From Gossypium raimondii (lineage: Eukaryota; Streptophyta; Magnoliopsida; Malvales; Malvaceae): 64,000 nt of DNA. Both the position numbers and the translations under genes were made by a program. How positions within the stretch are numbered: the first letter of the stretch is position 1; every line of letters begins with the position of its first letter. The DNA is taken from assembly GCF_025698545.1 (NCBI RefSeq), contig NC_068575.1, positions 56,181,980-56,245,979 of the forward strand, read 5' to 3'. Positions 33,798-45,184 of this stretch are shown here, in pieces. The notes under the pieces were generated by a model, which saw nothing but the letters and a program-made list of their open reading frames with translations, ran no database searches and was not told where the DNA came from.

Positions 33798-36700
33798 CTA
33801 TGCATTCAGCATTCTAAGATAGTCATCTATTATTGAAATAGCAGATGAGCGGTAACCAGAGCCGAATAGATTGTAGTGATTTAGGTAATGGTACAACAGA
33901 TAAAGATCTCTCCTCTTTTCAAAGCCTGGCCGTTTAGGCATCACCTGGTAAATGAAAGCAGCATGAGAAAGTAAAATATGAAGCTTAGGTTGCAGTGATG
34001 AGATTTTCTACAACCCTCATAATGTCATTTCTGGTTAGTTAACTCAACACAATCAAGATTTATAAAGGGTGGCCAATCCTTAAGGTCTAATCTTCAGTAG
34101 TTTCACGGGCTGCAATGGCATTGAAATCGAACGAGCTTAGTACAGGTTTCTATGGCAGGAGGTAGCTGGTATAAAAACCTTTCAATTTTTCAAAATCAAG
34201 TGCTAGTGGCCCCAAAAAATATTAACGTCTTCCAACGCAAAGAAAAATTACACAGGAATTTGATCATTGTTCAGATCTACTGAAACAGCAATGCTTTAAA
34301 CAACAAAAACTTATAAAGCTTTTTGAAAATAACAATACCTCAAAGTAAGAAGTGTAGAAAGATCCTCCAAAGCCAGCGCACCATGACATTCCGAATTCAG
34401 CTTCATTGTGTCCATCTGTAAGAGGCACAAAGATATACTAAATTATTTCTTTGAGCACCCAACTCCACATGCATTCATACCGCCACTGATATAATAGATA
34501 ACTCCACGGTAGTTGGCCTTAAATTCTCTTAGATTCAAGCACAATGTCATAAAAAAGCATATTAGTTCCTTCAGAAGCTCTAGGCTGGCAGGATGCAAAA
34601 TTAGATCGATTCAAGTCTGAATATATGTACAAAGGAAAAATAAATCTACCAATAGAGTAGTTTATCAACACAAATTGAAACTTACAGTAACAAGCAGGAT
34701 CAAGTATAACCGGCTCGCCATTCTTGTCAGAAGTGATATTCCCACTCCATAAGTCTCCATGTAACAAGCATGGCTCTATAACAATGTCTTCAAAAAGAGG
34801 CGCCATGTTCTTTATCAACCTTTGTCCTGTAAATAAGATTTCCATTTTTATTTGAAAAGTGTATGACAATCTGCTTCAACAAGCTGATCTTAAAAGTCAA
34901 TATCTATCTCATTTGATTTGGAATTCCTAAAAGTTGATATTTTGGGTAAGTGTTCGTGGAAAAAAAAAATACACTTCCATATGTTCTTGAACCATCTTGG
35001 TAAACTGATATCTTAAGTCGCACTAGTTTAAATGCAACTATAAAGATGCACAAACAACCACAATCAAGGAGATATTCTTGCATAAATCATGCAAGTACTC
35101 TAAAATCGCCGATTAAGATGCATGTAAGTTACACGTAATTAATAAATGTAGCCATGGGTATAAATATTCGGGACACCATTTTTCCAATGTAGATAACTCA
35201 TTATCTGTACCAGAGTATATATGGCAAGTCATGATGTAGAACAGAAAGTACATAAGAAAAGTAGACAGCAATTTAATGGGGGAAAGAATAACCTCTTTGG
35301 TAAATGGTCGAATCACCATACTGGTCCTGTGCTAACTTGAGCTGGTAACCTAATCTATGCTCTCCATAAAACTGAATCCAATCAGAGCACCAAGTATTTA
35401 TCTGTGGAGTACTACAAAGGCAGCACATATTCACTCGTTAAAAAAACAAAATCTTAAGCATACAGACCATCTTGAATTCCTCAATACCATCAACGCTAAA
35501 ATGGAAAAAACAGCAAAATTATTGTATGACAATAGAAGAATGACCAATATGATTGAAAACAATAATGGTGTTTCAGAAATTGAACCTGCCGACGGTATTA
35601 TTAACAGGAAAACCAAAGCCTTTATCTGATTTCCCAGCTTTATGCATTTCAGCTAGCTTCCTTCCCAGCACAGACTAACAGATAATAGACAGTTAGGAGA
35701 TAAGAGGCAAATCACTATTACTGTTAGCAGTAATTAAAAAAAGGGCGGGGGAAGGGAGGGGGAGACTTGAACTGGCTCACTTGATTGCTTCGAGAAGAAC
35801 CGAATTCAATATATTCCATAATGATGTATGATCCACCATTTCGTAAGGGTCCAACCTATAATGAGTAACAAAGTATACAATTTTCCATGTAAAAGAATAG
35901 CATAAGAGAACTTTAAGAAACCAAAATTTCAGCATCAGAGTAAACTTAGACTCTTACCTTAAAGGGCTTAGGCACACGAATTGTTCGAGTTTCATACATG
36001 GCGTCTAACCCGATAGCTTCTGCCTCGAACATTGGTGGACCGATACTCCTGATCCATTTTTTGCAACAACATGCAAACGTTCATTCATTTGACAAACAAT
36101 ATTCATTAAGCAAAAGAAACTACCTAATGCTATAACTTGGATGAACTATAAACGCCTAATACATCAAAAGTTTTGAACTTTGCACAACACACCTGTTTGT
36201 TTTAACAAAGAAGGAACCAGCATCAGTGTCGTAGCGATTCGCAAGATTGATGCAACCACCACCTACGGGACGAATACCCGTAATCCGGGTGGCTTTTCCT
36301 TCGGTGAGAATCCATTCTTGAACAGGATCATCACTCAATGCTGCCACTGTAGAGTAATCATATATTAAGCATTCTCAACCATTGTTAAATCAAGTCCTTT
36401 CAAGAAAAAAATTCATAGCACGCAAGCAAAACCCAAAATAAAGTTCATAACTCCTACAGACCAAATTTTCAATTTTTTTCTCTCAGGCCCTTATATTATT
36501 TCCACAAAAAGTCCAAAACTGCCAACGCTATGGACAAATTTTCACTTTCACTCATGAAAAGTTATGAAGATTATTATATTTTGGTCTTAACAGAACCTTA
36601 AAGCAACTTCTAGAAGTATCATATATGAAAATCTTTCAAAAGAACATCAAATAAATGGTGGGTAATGGACTCGATTAGTTCTCAAATGAAAAGAAATAAC

Positions 36701-36916
36701 GCATTCAATCAATACAAGGGAATTCCTCAAACCCCCAATGCTTAGTCCTGAAACATCTAAATTCAACTGTAAACAAACAAGTCCTGCAAAAAAGAAAAGG
36801 CACTGATAATGTTACTTACTGGGAAATGGTCTGCGTTTGGTGAAGCCGATTCGAGGAAGACAAGGCATAGACAGTAAAGAAACGCTGAGAGATATAAGTC
36901 CCACGTGTGCCACCAT
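33798..36916 (-). CDS. Fructosamine/protein-ribulosamine 3-kinase, 329 aa, nine exons
   Basis: Minus-strand exons 36,916-36,820, 36,346-36,193, 36,048-35,958, 35,855-35,781, 35,674-35,586, 35,411-35,293, 34,826-34,686, 34,415-34,339 and 33,944-33,798 splice with GT-AG sites into one frame. FN3K-family kinases phosphorylate the sugar of ketosamine adducts so that it detaches, repairing glycated proteins. Seen motifs: GGGCINLANRY (nucleotide-binding region), FFVKTN (ATP-lysine), MEYIEFG (hinge), LLHGDLWSGN (catalytic Asp233, Asn238) and ILDPACY (metal-binding Asp251). The first 32 residues (MVAHVGLISLSVSLLSMPCL then PRIGFTKRRPFP) look like a plastid transit peptide, as reported for the Arabidopsis protein (At3g61080). 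The E6 acceptor was chosen (TTTGTAG at 35,412) because the alternative CCACAG gives an immediate stop. Length fits the family. Confidence 0.95.
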
Positions 36917-38039
36917 GATCTGGACGCCGGAACACTATAATCTCTCACACAGACAGCTGACTGGCAAACAGGTCCTGATAGTGTCGAGTTGTAATTGGGT
37001 CTCTCTGTTTAAAAGAATTTTGATCTGTTCGGCTTTGAGGTTAACCCTGTTCGTTTAAAACTTTAGGCCCCAAGTTGTATGATAGCCATACAAGTTTCTC
37101 CTTACAACATGTTACAAGGGGAAATTTAAGATTTTTTTTTCCCTTTACAGTCATTCATAAATTAATATACTAGATTATATCAGACGAAAAAATTATTTTC
37201 TATAAAAATATTGTTTGAAAATTTATTTAATATGAAGTGATAAAAATTATATATATAAATTTTATTAAATAAATATTTGATCAAAATTATATAGAAATAC
37301 TAAAAGATAAAAACATCATCATCATAATATTATTTATCATTAAAAAAGTATATTAGTCTTTTTCTAATTTAGTTAATGCCCAATCAACCCGTGAGACTAA
37401 CTTATTTAGAGATTTTATAATAAACTAAGTTACGACACATTCACACATAAGTGATAACAATATTATGTAAAGAATAACTTAAATATAAACGCAAAAGGGC
37501 AAAAACACAATTATAAGAATATAACATGCTTTTTATATAAAAGGATATTGCCTTAACTCTCTAATTAATTTGGTATTTAGTTGACTTATAACAACAAGAC
37601 AGCAAGTAACTTAACTTAAACTATAAATCTTATCGCATGTGAAAATAACATGTTTAATATATAGATATATGTTTAAAAATAGTATATAATAAATAACAAA
37701 ACATAAAGTTTAAAATTAATAATGATAGTACATATGTAGTATGTACAATGTTAAAATAAAAAATAGTTTAAATTGTGAGTAAAAAGAAATTAAATAGGTA
37801 AATAAATCATATTGAGAATGATAAATGCACTTTAATTACTTATCATAGTATTGTCATTTTCTATAGCACATAAAAAGTTATCATGTTGGTGTTGATAAAA
37901 AAAGAAAATTCAATATTAAAAATCATATTATAAAAAAATTAATATTAAGTTGACTTGTGACACTAACTCTATACTAGATTTTATGCACACAAAATGTGGG
38001 CGAAAGAGAATATTTTATGTTAAAATTTATTTAATAATG
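36917..38039. other. Intergenic AT-rich region, promoter side of the 3-kinase gene
   Basis: No coding signals. The first 150 bp should hold the 3-kinase promoter and leader. The remainder is very AT-rich with no identified element. Confidence 0.5.
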
Positions 38040-39350
38040 ACTATAAGTAGAGTCAATGATTAGTCCAGGGGGCGCGTGAGGCCCCTTGGAAATTTTAGAT
38101 TTTTTAATTTTATATATAATTTATCATTTATTTTAGATTTGGTGTCCATGTCGTATAACATTCCTCCCCATTGACCAAATTGTATTTCACATAATTCGCC
38201 TCTTTAAGCTGAATGGTTATACTTTATATTAACAAAGTACTTTTCAGTTTTTAATTATATAACTTCAATAGTAATAATCAAATATTAATGTATGATAGGC
38301 CTTGAAAGACTAAACTTAGACGGCCAATATGGACTTTAAAGCCAAATTCCAAAATTAATTGATTTGGCTCATACTCATACATATTAGGTTAATAACTTAC
38401 AGTTAGAAAGATAATCTCACAGTTGAGCATCACTATCAATTTGATATATTAATTGTTGGTATTGATTCGTTGCTAACAAAAATGAACCAGCAATGAATTT
38501 TTGTTTTAATGATGAGATAGTGGAGTTACTTGTTCTTAGCTCTGATTTAGATCCACGCGATAATTACAAAGCTTTTTCAAGTAAGAGATATATGTAAGCT
38601 TATGAATGATTTTTATCCAAACGGTTTTACGTAGCAAGAAAAGCTATACATGAAGATTCAATTAGAGCATTTTCAACTTGATGCTCATCAAAGCACAGAG
38701 TTGTAAAAAGTTTCTACAGTTGTCGGGTTGTGTCAATTGTTAGCTAAGACAAATAGGTCAAGTATTTATCCTCTTATTGATAGAATTATTCGTTTTGTGT
38801 TAACTATTCTCGTGTCTACTGCAACAACCAAACGAGTATTTTCAACCACGAAAATTGTTAAGTCAAAGCTTCACCAATGGAATGGAGGATGATTTTCTTT
38901 CAACTTACTTGGTGACATACATCGAAAAAGAGGTAGCTCAAGAATTTTCAACAAATTCTAACGTTGATGAGTTCAATCTTATGAAAAGCGGAAGATGCAA
39001 TTTAGGATGCCTAGTATTAAGAAATAGGACTAATGTCAAGTTTTTTAAATTTAATTTTTGGAATTATAATGATATTTATGAATTTTTTAGTATAATATTA
39101 GTTTGTTTGTTTGTTTGTTTTTTTTTTTTGCATATTGGTAAGAAATATTTAATTTTATATAGTGTGATTTTTTCTTTTAATTTTTCACAATTAAAACATT
39201 CATGATTTTTAAAAGCATTAAATTGATTTTTTGGTAAGAAAAAAATATCCGAAAAGAGTTGACATTTTTTACGTTAAAAAAATAGATTATTCGAATTTAG
39301 AAATTTTGACCCACTTAGAGTAAAATATTGTATCCGTCCTTGAGTGGAGT
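38040..39350 (+). mobile_element. hAT-type transposon relic with transposase C-terminus
   Basis: From about 38,500 the plus strand shows broken frames ending in YPLIDRIIRFVLTI, then STATTKRVFSTTKIVKSKL, then after a shift MEDDFLSTYLVTYIEKEVAQ. This is the hAT dimerisation region (TATTxRxFS...K...R/L) of a transposase. Stops and a frameshift near 38,880 show decay. The flanks (GGCGCGTGAGGCCCC near 38,070; TTTTGACCCACTTAGAG near 39,307) may be element sequence, but I did not find clear terminal repeats or an 8-bp duplication, so the limits are approximate. Confidence 0.65.
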
Positions 39351-39439
39351 GATAATGAACTTAAAATTTAATGTAATTGAACACATGTTCAATTATTTGA
39401 TTTTTAATTTTCAAATCCTTTATTTAAATATTATATAAA

Positions 39440-41939
39440 TGTAACAGCCCGATTTTGGGTCTAGGTGGAACAGTGGTTCGGGACCACAAATCCGACGAGG
39501 AAATTTTATTTTAAAATTATGACATGGGTTGCATTATGATAAGAAGGTTGCATGAAAATATTGATATGAAAATTTTATCGAATTAGTGATTAATTAAGGA
39601 AATGACCTATTTGTATAAAATGTAGAATTTGAATTCTAGAAGCTAGAAGGGTTAACTAGCTATGAAATTGTAATATCCCGAAAATTTCTATAGTAAGAAA
39701 GTAAGATAATATCCCTGATATGGTAAATTAAGGAAATAAAGTGATAAAAAGAGTAATTGAGTTATGTCAACATTGGAAAGTATATTATGACATATTATTC
39801 AAGAAAGGATTAAATTGCAAAAGTGAGAAAAGTTTTGTTGCCTAAGAGTAAATACTCAAAAATTAAGGGGCTAAAGTATAAATATGAAAAAGTTGAAGGA
39901 CCAATGGTGTAAATATTTTAAGGGTGGAATGATCTAGAAACTAAGGAAAATGGATGGATTAGGACCAAATTGAAAAAGGTGAAGAATTTTGAGGGACTAA
40001 ATTGCAATTTTACCAAATTAAGTGATGACTCAAGGATGGAATTTTAAAAGATCGTAAAGGGCAAAATGGTCAATTAGAAGAGAGAGAAATCTAGAAGATA
40101 ATGATATGTTGGAGATATTTTATATTAATTAAATAAATATTAGTTTATTAGTATTTTAATTTAATTTTTAAATGATATTTTATTATTTTAGTATTATTCT
40201 ATTTAGTATATATATATATGGAAGGAAAGATGAAGAATCATCATCTTCCCATGCATTCCAACGTATGAAGAGAAGAAAAGAAAGAAACTTTTTTTCTTTA
40301 CAATTTGGTCCTTCCACCAAAAATCTACCATTTCCACCTAGAAATCAAAAGAATTTCTATAGCCATCAAGAGAGAAAGATAACAAGGAGACTATGGGGAG
40401 ATAGAATATCAAGTTAGATTCAAGAAATAGAAGCTGGAGGAGAGAGAAAATCAAGTTAAAGATTGAAATCAATTGAGCAAGGTAAGAACATCAAGATTTC
40501 AAAATATTTTTGAGTTTGATATTATTGAAAAGGTATGAAATTGATGTTAATGTAGAGTTTTATTATATAAGGTTTTATGTTCTTGGTATGTTAGTGAAGA
40601 GAAAATAAGAGAAAGTGACGAGAAATAGTGTAGAGAAAGAAAATAAGAGTGTTATAAACTTAGTAATCAATATTTTGCACTAAAACAGTTTGGACAGTAG
40701 CAGAAGGTCAACTTTGAAAAATCACCAAAAATTGTGGGAATTGAATTAGAAGATGAATAAAGTATGAAATTAAATCTTATTGAGTCTAGTTTCTCATAGA
40801 AGAAACGGTGTAAGCAATAGAATTGTAAATCATGAGATATAATAGGTTTTGTGAGTTAAGGTCAGAATGATTTCGGGTTCCCCTGTACTGAATTTGGAAA
40901 ATCATAAAAAATTGGAGAAAAATAATTAGAGGCTTAAATTTATATTTTTAAATCTTCAATGAGTCTATTTTCAATAGAAACAAACGGTAACATCATTCAA
41001 ATTCTGTACAAAGAGATAATTAATTGTTAGTGAAGAAGGGTCGGAACTGTCAGACAGCAGAACAGGGATGACTTTAAAGAATAAAATGTATTTATTCGCT
41101 AAACCAAAAATTATGAAAATTTTATGGCAAGAAGATATGTGAGTCTAGTTTCAGGTAAAATTAACGGATATTAATTTGGATTTCTGTAGCTCAAGATATA
41201 AATGATTTAGTGACTATGACTCAAATGGACAGCTTTGAATAAATTTACAAGAAAATAGTGAAATTATAGATAATGTTATTTATAGCATGTTATGTAAATT
41301 AAGGATGTGGAATGGAGAGGAGGAGGAGGAAAATAAATGTATGAATATTATGTTAGCATGGATTTGCATTTCAAATGGTTAATTTGCATGATTTGGGCTC
41401 AAGGACTAAATTGAACAAATGTGAAACTTTAAGGGTAAATTTGTAAAAATGTCAAAGTGACCAAATTGTTCATGAATTATTTTATTATTTAAATTAGTAA
41501 ATTAAATGAAATATTAATTTAGATCAAGATTGGGTGGAAATTCGAGAAAATAGAAAATTACCAAAATGTCCCTAAATTTTGGTATTTCTACAATTTAGCC
41601 TGGTAAGTTCGTATGAACTATATTTTGTATAATTTTAATTGGAGAGAATGCTATTTGGTAATGGATATTATATAGATATGTGATTTATTATTGTAATTGA
41701 ATTATTATTGGTAATATGACAATTATTAGATGTATTGAAATGATTATCGGAATCTCGATTGTGTTGGTAGGAAATGTTGCATTATTTATATTGTGAAGAA
41801 CTATAAAAGCATGTTAATAATTTGAAAGTTTTTAATAATTATTGAAATTTTATTACTCGATTTAATATGTTTACAAGTGTATGTTTCAGTAATGCCTCGT
41901 ACCCTAATCCAGCGTCGAATACGGGTAAGGGGTGTTACA
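39440..41939 (+). mobile_element. Solo LTR of a Ty3/Gypsy element
   Basis: Starts TGTAACAGCCCGATTTTGGG, ends GGTAAGGGGTGTTACA, and is flanked by an exact 5-bp duplication ATAAA (39,435-39,439 and 41,940-41,944). No internal coding region or second LTR is present. A single 2.5-kb LTR with its own duplication is the product of LTR-LTR recombination. Its first 70 bp and last 50 bp resemble those of the LTR at 51,222-53,477. A second LTR-like start, TGTAATATCCCGAAAATTTC, lies inside at 39,669. Confidence 0.85.
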
Positions 41940-42895
41940 ATAAAAGTGTGTAAAGAAGTAAGGATCATTATAATAACATTAACTATTATTTAAGATAAAT
42001 AATATTTTTATAATTTTATAAATGAGTTAATAACTCAATTAAAGGTGTCACCAATTCAATAAAGTGCTTAAATAATAATACAAATATATACATAGAAGAC
42101 AATATAAGTAAGAAAAAAAATTATGTAAAAAATCGTCACATAAAACAAAAATAAGACTTTGGTTGAATAGCAAAGTTTAAGATTTTTCATGTTTTGAATT
42201 CAAACCTTACTTGAATATTTTTCTTTAATTTAAAGTTGTTTTTTAATAATTTTTATAAAAAAAGTTTAAGATTTTTCATGTTTTGAATTCAAACCTTACT
42301 TGGATATTTTTCTTAATTTAAAGTTGTTTTTTAATAAATTTTATAAAAAAAGTATGAAAATAGCAAATACCCTGTAATAGCATATTTTAGTTGTTTAAAA
42401 TATGGTTTTTTAGTAAATTATTTGACCAAGCTTATGTTAAGTTGATTCATTACATTAATTTGATCACACACTTAAATAATAATATAAATAATATATACAA
42501 ATGGCCTAATATTATTGAAATATATAAAATTATTAAAAGTTTTATAAATATTAGTACCATAAATTTAAATCTCGTGTTATAAATTCTTTTATTGATTTGA
42601 TTAAAATATAAAATAATATTATTGTGATAATATAAATTATCATACACATGAATTGATAGTCAATTGATACTTAAATATTAGTATAGATATAGGTAAGTAT
42701 AGGTAGATAAATATGGATGAGTATCGGAAATGGAATACATCCCCATATTATTTATTTATTTATTTTACTATTTTGAGAGAGAGAGGGGATATATTCCAAG
42801 ACTCAAATGGCGATGGCTGGCTAGTGGCTACACAAGAGTTAAGTTGACCCACCCAATAGTTAGATCTCAGTTTCCTTTGCTACCAAACTTTGGCA
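41940..42895. other. AT-rich intergenic region upstream of the GH16 gene
   Basis: No gene seen. It holds an 89-bp tandem duplication (42,173-42,350) and, just before the gene, a GAGAGAGAGAGG stretch near 42,773 that may belong to the promoter or leader. Confidence 0.5.
42173..42350. repeat. 89-bp tandem duplication
   Basis: Two adjacent copies start AAGTTTAAGATTTTTCATG at 42,173 and 42,262 and differ at only a few bases. Confidence 0.9.
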
Positions 42896-43644
42896 ATGGC
42901 GGATCCAGCACTTCACCACCAAATCCAACCCATCAAAGAAATAGCCATAGACTACACCCCAGAGGCCTGCACCCACTGCCCTGTCTCCAACTCCATCACA
43001 CTCACATTTGATCATCGTGGAGGCGCCAGGTGGCGTTCCACCACTCGCTTCCTCTACGGCACTTTCACTTCCCTCATCCAATGCCCTAAAGGCAACACCA
43101 GTGGTCTCAACTTCAACATTTACCTTTCCTCACTCGAAGGCGACAAATCGCAAGACGAGATCGACTTCGAATTCCTTGGCAAAGACAAAACTATTGTCCA
43201 AACCAATTACTACACTACAGGTTTTTAAGTTTTCAGTATAGTAATACTGATACGTTGATTTCAAGGGTTTTTTTTATTACCTTTTTCTTTAGAATTCAAG
43301 TACTGTTTTCTATGAATTGTGATGTAGGAACTGGGAACAGAGAGCAGATTCATGATCTGGGTTTTGACTGTTCTGATGGGTTCCATGAATACACCATCAA
43401 GTGGAATCCCGATTCTATAGAGTGGGTTATTGATGGGAAGGTGGTGAGGAAAGCAGAAAAGAAGGAAGGTGAGGCATTTCCTGAGAAACCCATGTTTTTG
43501 TATGCTTCAGTTTGGGATGCAAGCTACATTGCTGAAGGTCAATGGACTGGACCTTACATTGGTTGCGATGTTCCCTATGTTTGTCTCTATAAGGATATTC
43601 AGGTGCCTGTCTCCACTGCTGTCGAGTGTTCTTGTGATTCGTGA
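42896..43644 (+). CDS. EG16: GH16 endoglucanase of EG16 type, 213 aa, two exons
   Basis: Exons 42,896-43,220 and 43,328-43,644 join as TAC ACT ACA G|GA ACT GGG. The active-site signature DEIDFEFLG gives nucleophile Glu88, Asp90 and acid/base Glu92, as in GH16 enzymes. RSTTRFLYGTF, GLNFNIYLSSLEGDKSQ, HEYTIKWNPDSIEWVIDGK and FLYASVWDAS follow the XTH/licheninase fold. There is no N-terminal signal peptide and no C-terminal XET extension, which places it with EG16, plant endo-glucanases active on both xyloglucan and mixed-linkage or beta-1,4 glucans. Protein length matches EG16. The start is the ATG at 42,896 (MADPALHH); an upstream TTG GCA in frame is not a eukaryotic start. Short cysteine-containing end VECSCDS. 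Confidence 0.93.
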
Positions 43645-45184
43645 TCTGCCTTCTTATTTTCTGCGACTTGTGTTTATCTGAGTGGCTTCGTGTTTGTTGG
43701 AACTTTTCATTGTCGTACTGATCCTTCAAATTCTGATTTAATAGGATCTTTCTTTGGGTTTTGCCTCATTATCTTTTACTTTTTTATCTATTTGTTGTGA
43801 GCTGTAATTCGTACTCAGGTTGGTGATGATATTCTCAGTTATGCCCTACGAAATTCATTTTCAATCAGAACCTGGAAATATATATATATATATATTTAAG
43901 GGTCAGAAATGAAATTATTCTTTTTATTTAACGAACAGAAATAGAAATGTTTTGATTCAATGGAAAAGAAGTGCTCGGCAGCTATAAGAAAAACTCATAA
44001 GAAATCTCCCCAATGACACAACTGCTTAACACAAGAAAAGCAGCGACTTGCTACCGACATTTCTCTAAGTCTCTAAACTATAGTTCCCTACTCCAATGAA
44101 TAAGAAAAGAACAACTACAACAACGTGGTCATGACCGAGGCACAAGGCGCCACTAGTGGCGGCAGTGCATTTAACAGAGCTAGTATTTTCGCTACATCAA
44201 GCAACTCAGAGGGCAAAATTACTTGATGCTATGTTAGATGCTACCCAAAACTCATTTTCCTGCTCCTCTACAGCCTCCTTTGCCACTGGTAGCAGCAGAG
44301 AACTCTCTCCTCTGCCACTGCCATAAGGATGGCAGGCAGGCAGCAAGCAAAAATGCAAGCCGATGGTGATAATGAAGCCGAGGCCAGGAAATTTTCAAAG
44401 ACATCAATCCGGGTATAAGTTTTGAGCTTTGAATCTTGTCTATAAGTCTCATGGGGTTCACCCAGAGCTGAAACTTGGGAGGAGCAGAACAGAGTGCTTT
44501 TCCGTTATTATTATCAAGGAAGTTTGGTTATATTACCTTTTCGTTTATTCAGTTTCCTTCAATTAACAAGAGATTCTTTTGGTTTTTCAACTCGTACAGG
44601 GCTTATTCCCTTCATCAGATATAATGCAAAGAAACATCTTTTTTTATTTCTTTGAAAATGTCATTCAAGTATTTGTTTTACTCGTATATTTAACGTTATG
44701 GAAACCCTCCCCATTGCAAGTAAAAAATTAAAGAAGTCAAAATAGCGCCGAACTTGATGTTATAATATACAGAGCAGCGAAAAGTACAAGCTCCTCTTCC
44801 AAAGCACATTTTCTCTGTACACTGGGTATTAAAGTGTACGGGTAAAATCTGGGGGAATCTACTTGAAAAGAACTATATGAGTTGAATATGGGGCGAGCTG
44901 TTTGAACAGAACTTGAAAAGAAGATATGGCAGTCATAACCATCATTACCCTGGATAATACCTTCTGCTGGAGGCACTGCTTTCGAGATGAGACCGTGGAT
45001 ATCAAAATGACTTGTATGGCACAGTCCTCCATTGATGAGTTCATGTTAGATTGTGTTTTTCTTCTTCAAGGTGAACCATGTGGTGTACAAGACTGCATTT
45101 TGTGCCGATGGCAAATGGCTTTTGCCAAAACTAGCTGTTCTTAGGGCCATTTGCAATGTCTAAATAATTCAGAACTGTGTGGGA
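43645..45184. other. Convergent intergenic region between EG16 and the rRNA methyltransferase gene
   Basis: Contains the two 3' UTRs. A short TA run lies near 43,878. No frame resembles a known protein. A GGCAGGCAGGCAGCAAGC stretch occurs near 44,330. Confidence 0.5.

Noticed and set aside
35398-35410. CCACAG as acceptor for exon 6 of the 3-kinase
   Set aside because: It would place a TAA immediately after the junction; TTTGTAG ending at 35,412 keeps the frame and the expected protein length.
42890-42895. Start of the GH16 protein six bases earlier (TTG)
   Set aside because: TTG is not a normal start in plant nuclear genes; the ATG at 42,896 gives the family-like N-terminus.
44252-44976. 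Minus-strand ORFs of 69-79 codons downstream of EG16
   Set aside because: Short, without splice-site support or family resemblance, and they lie in the expected 3' UTR interval of convergent genes.
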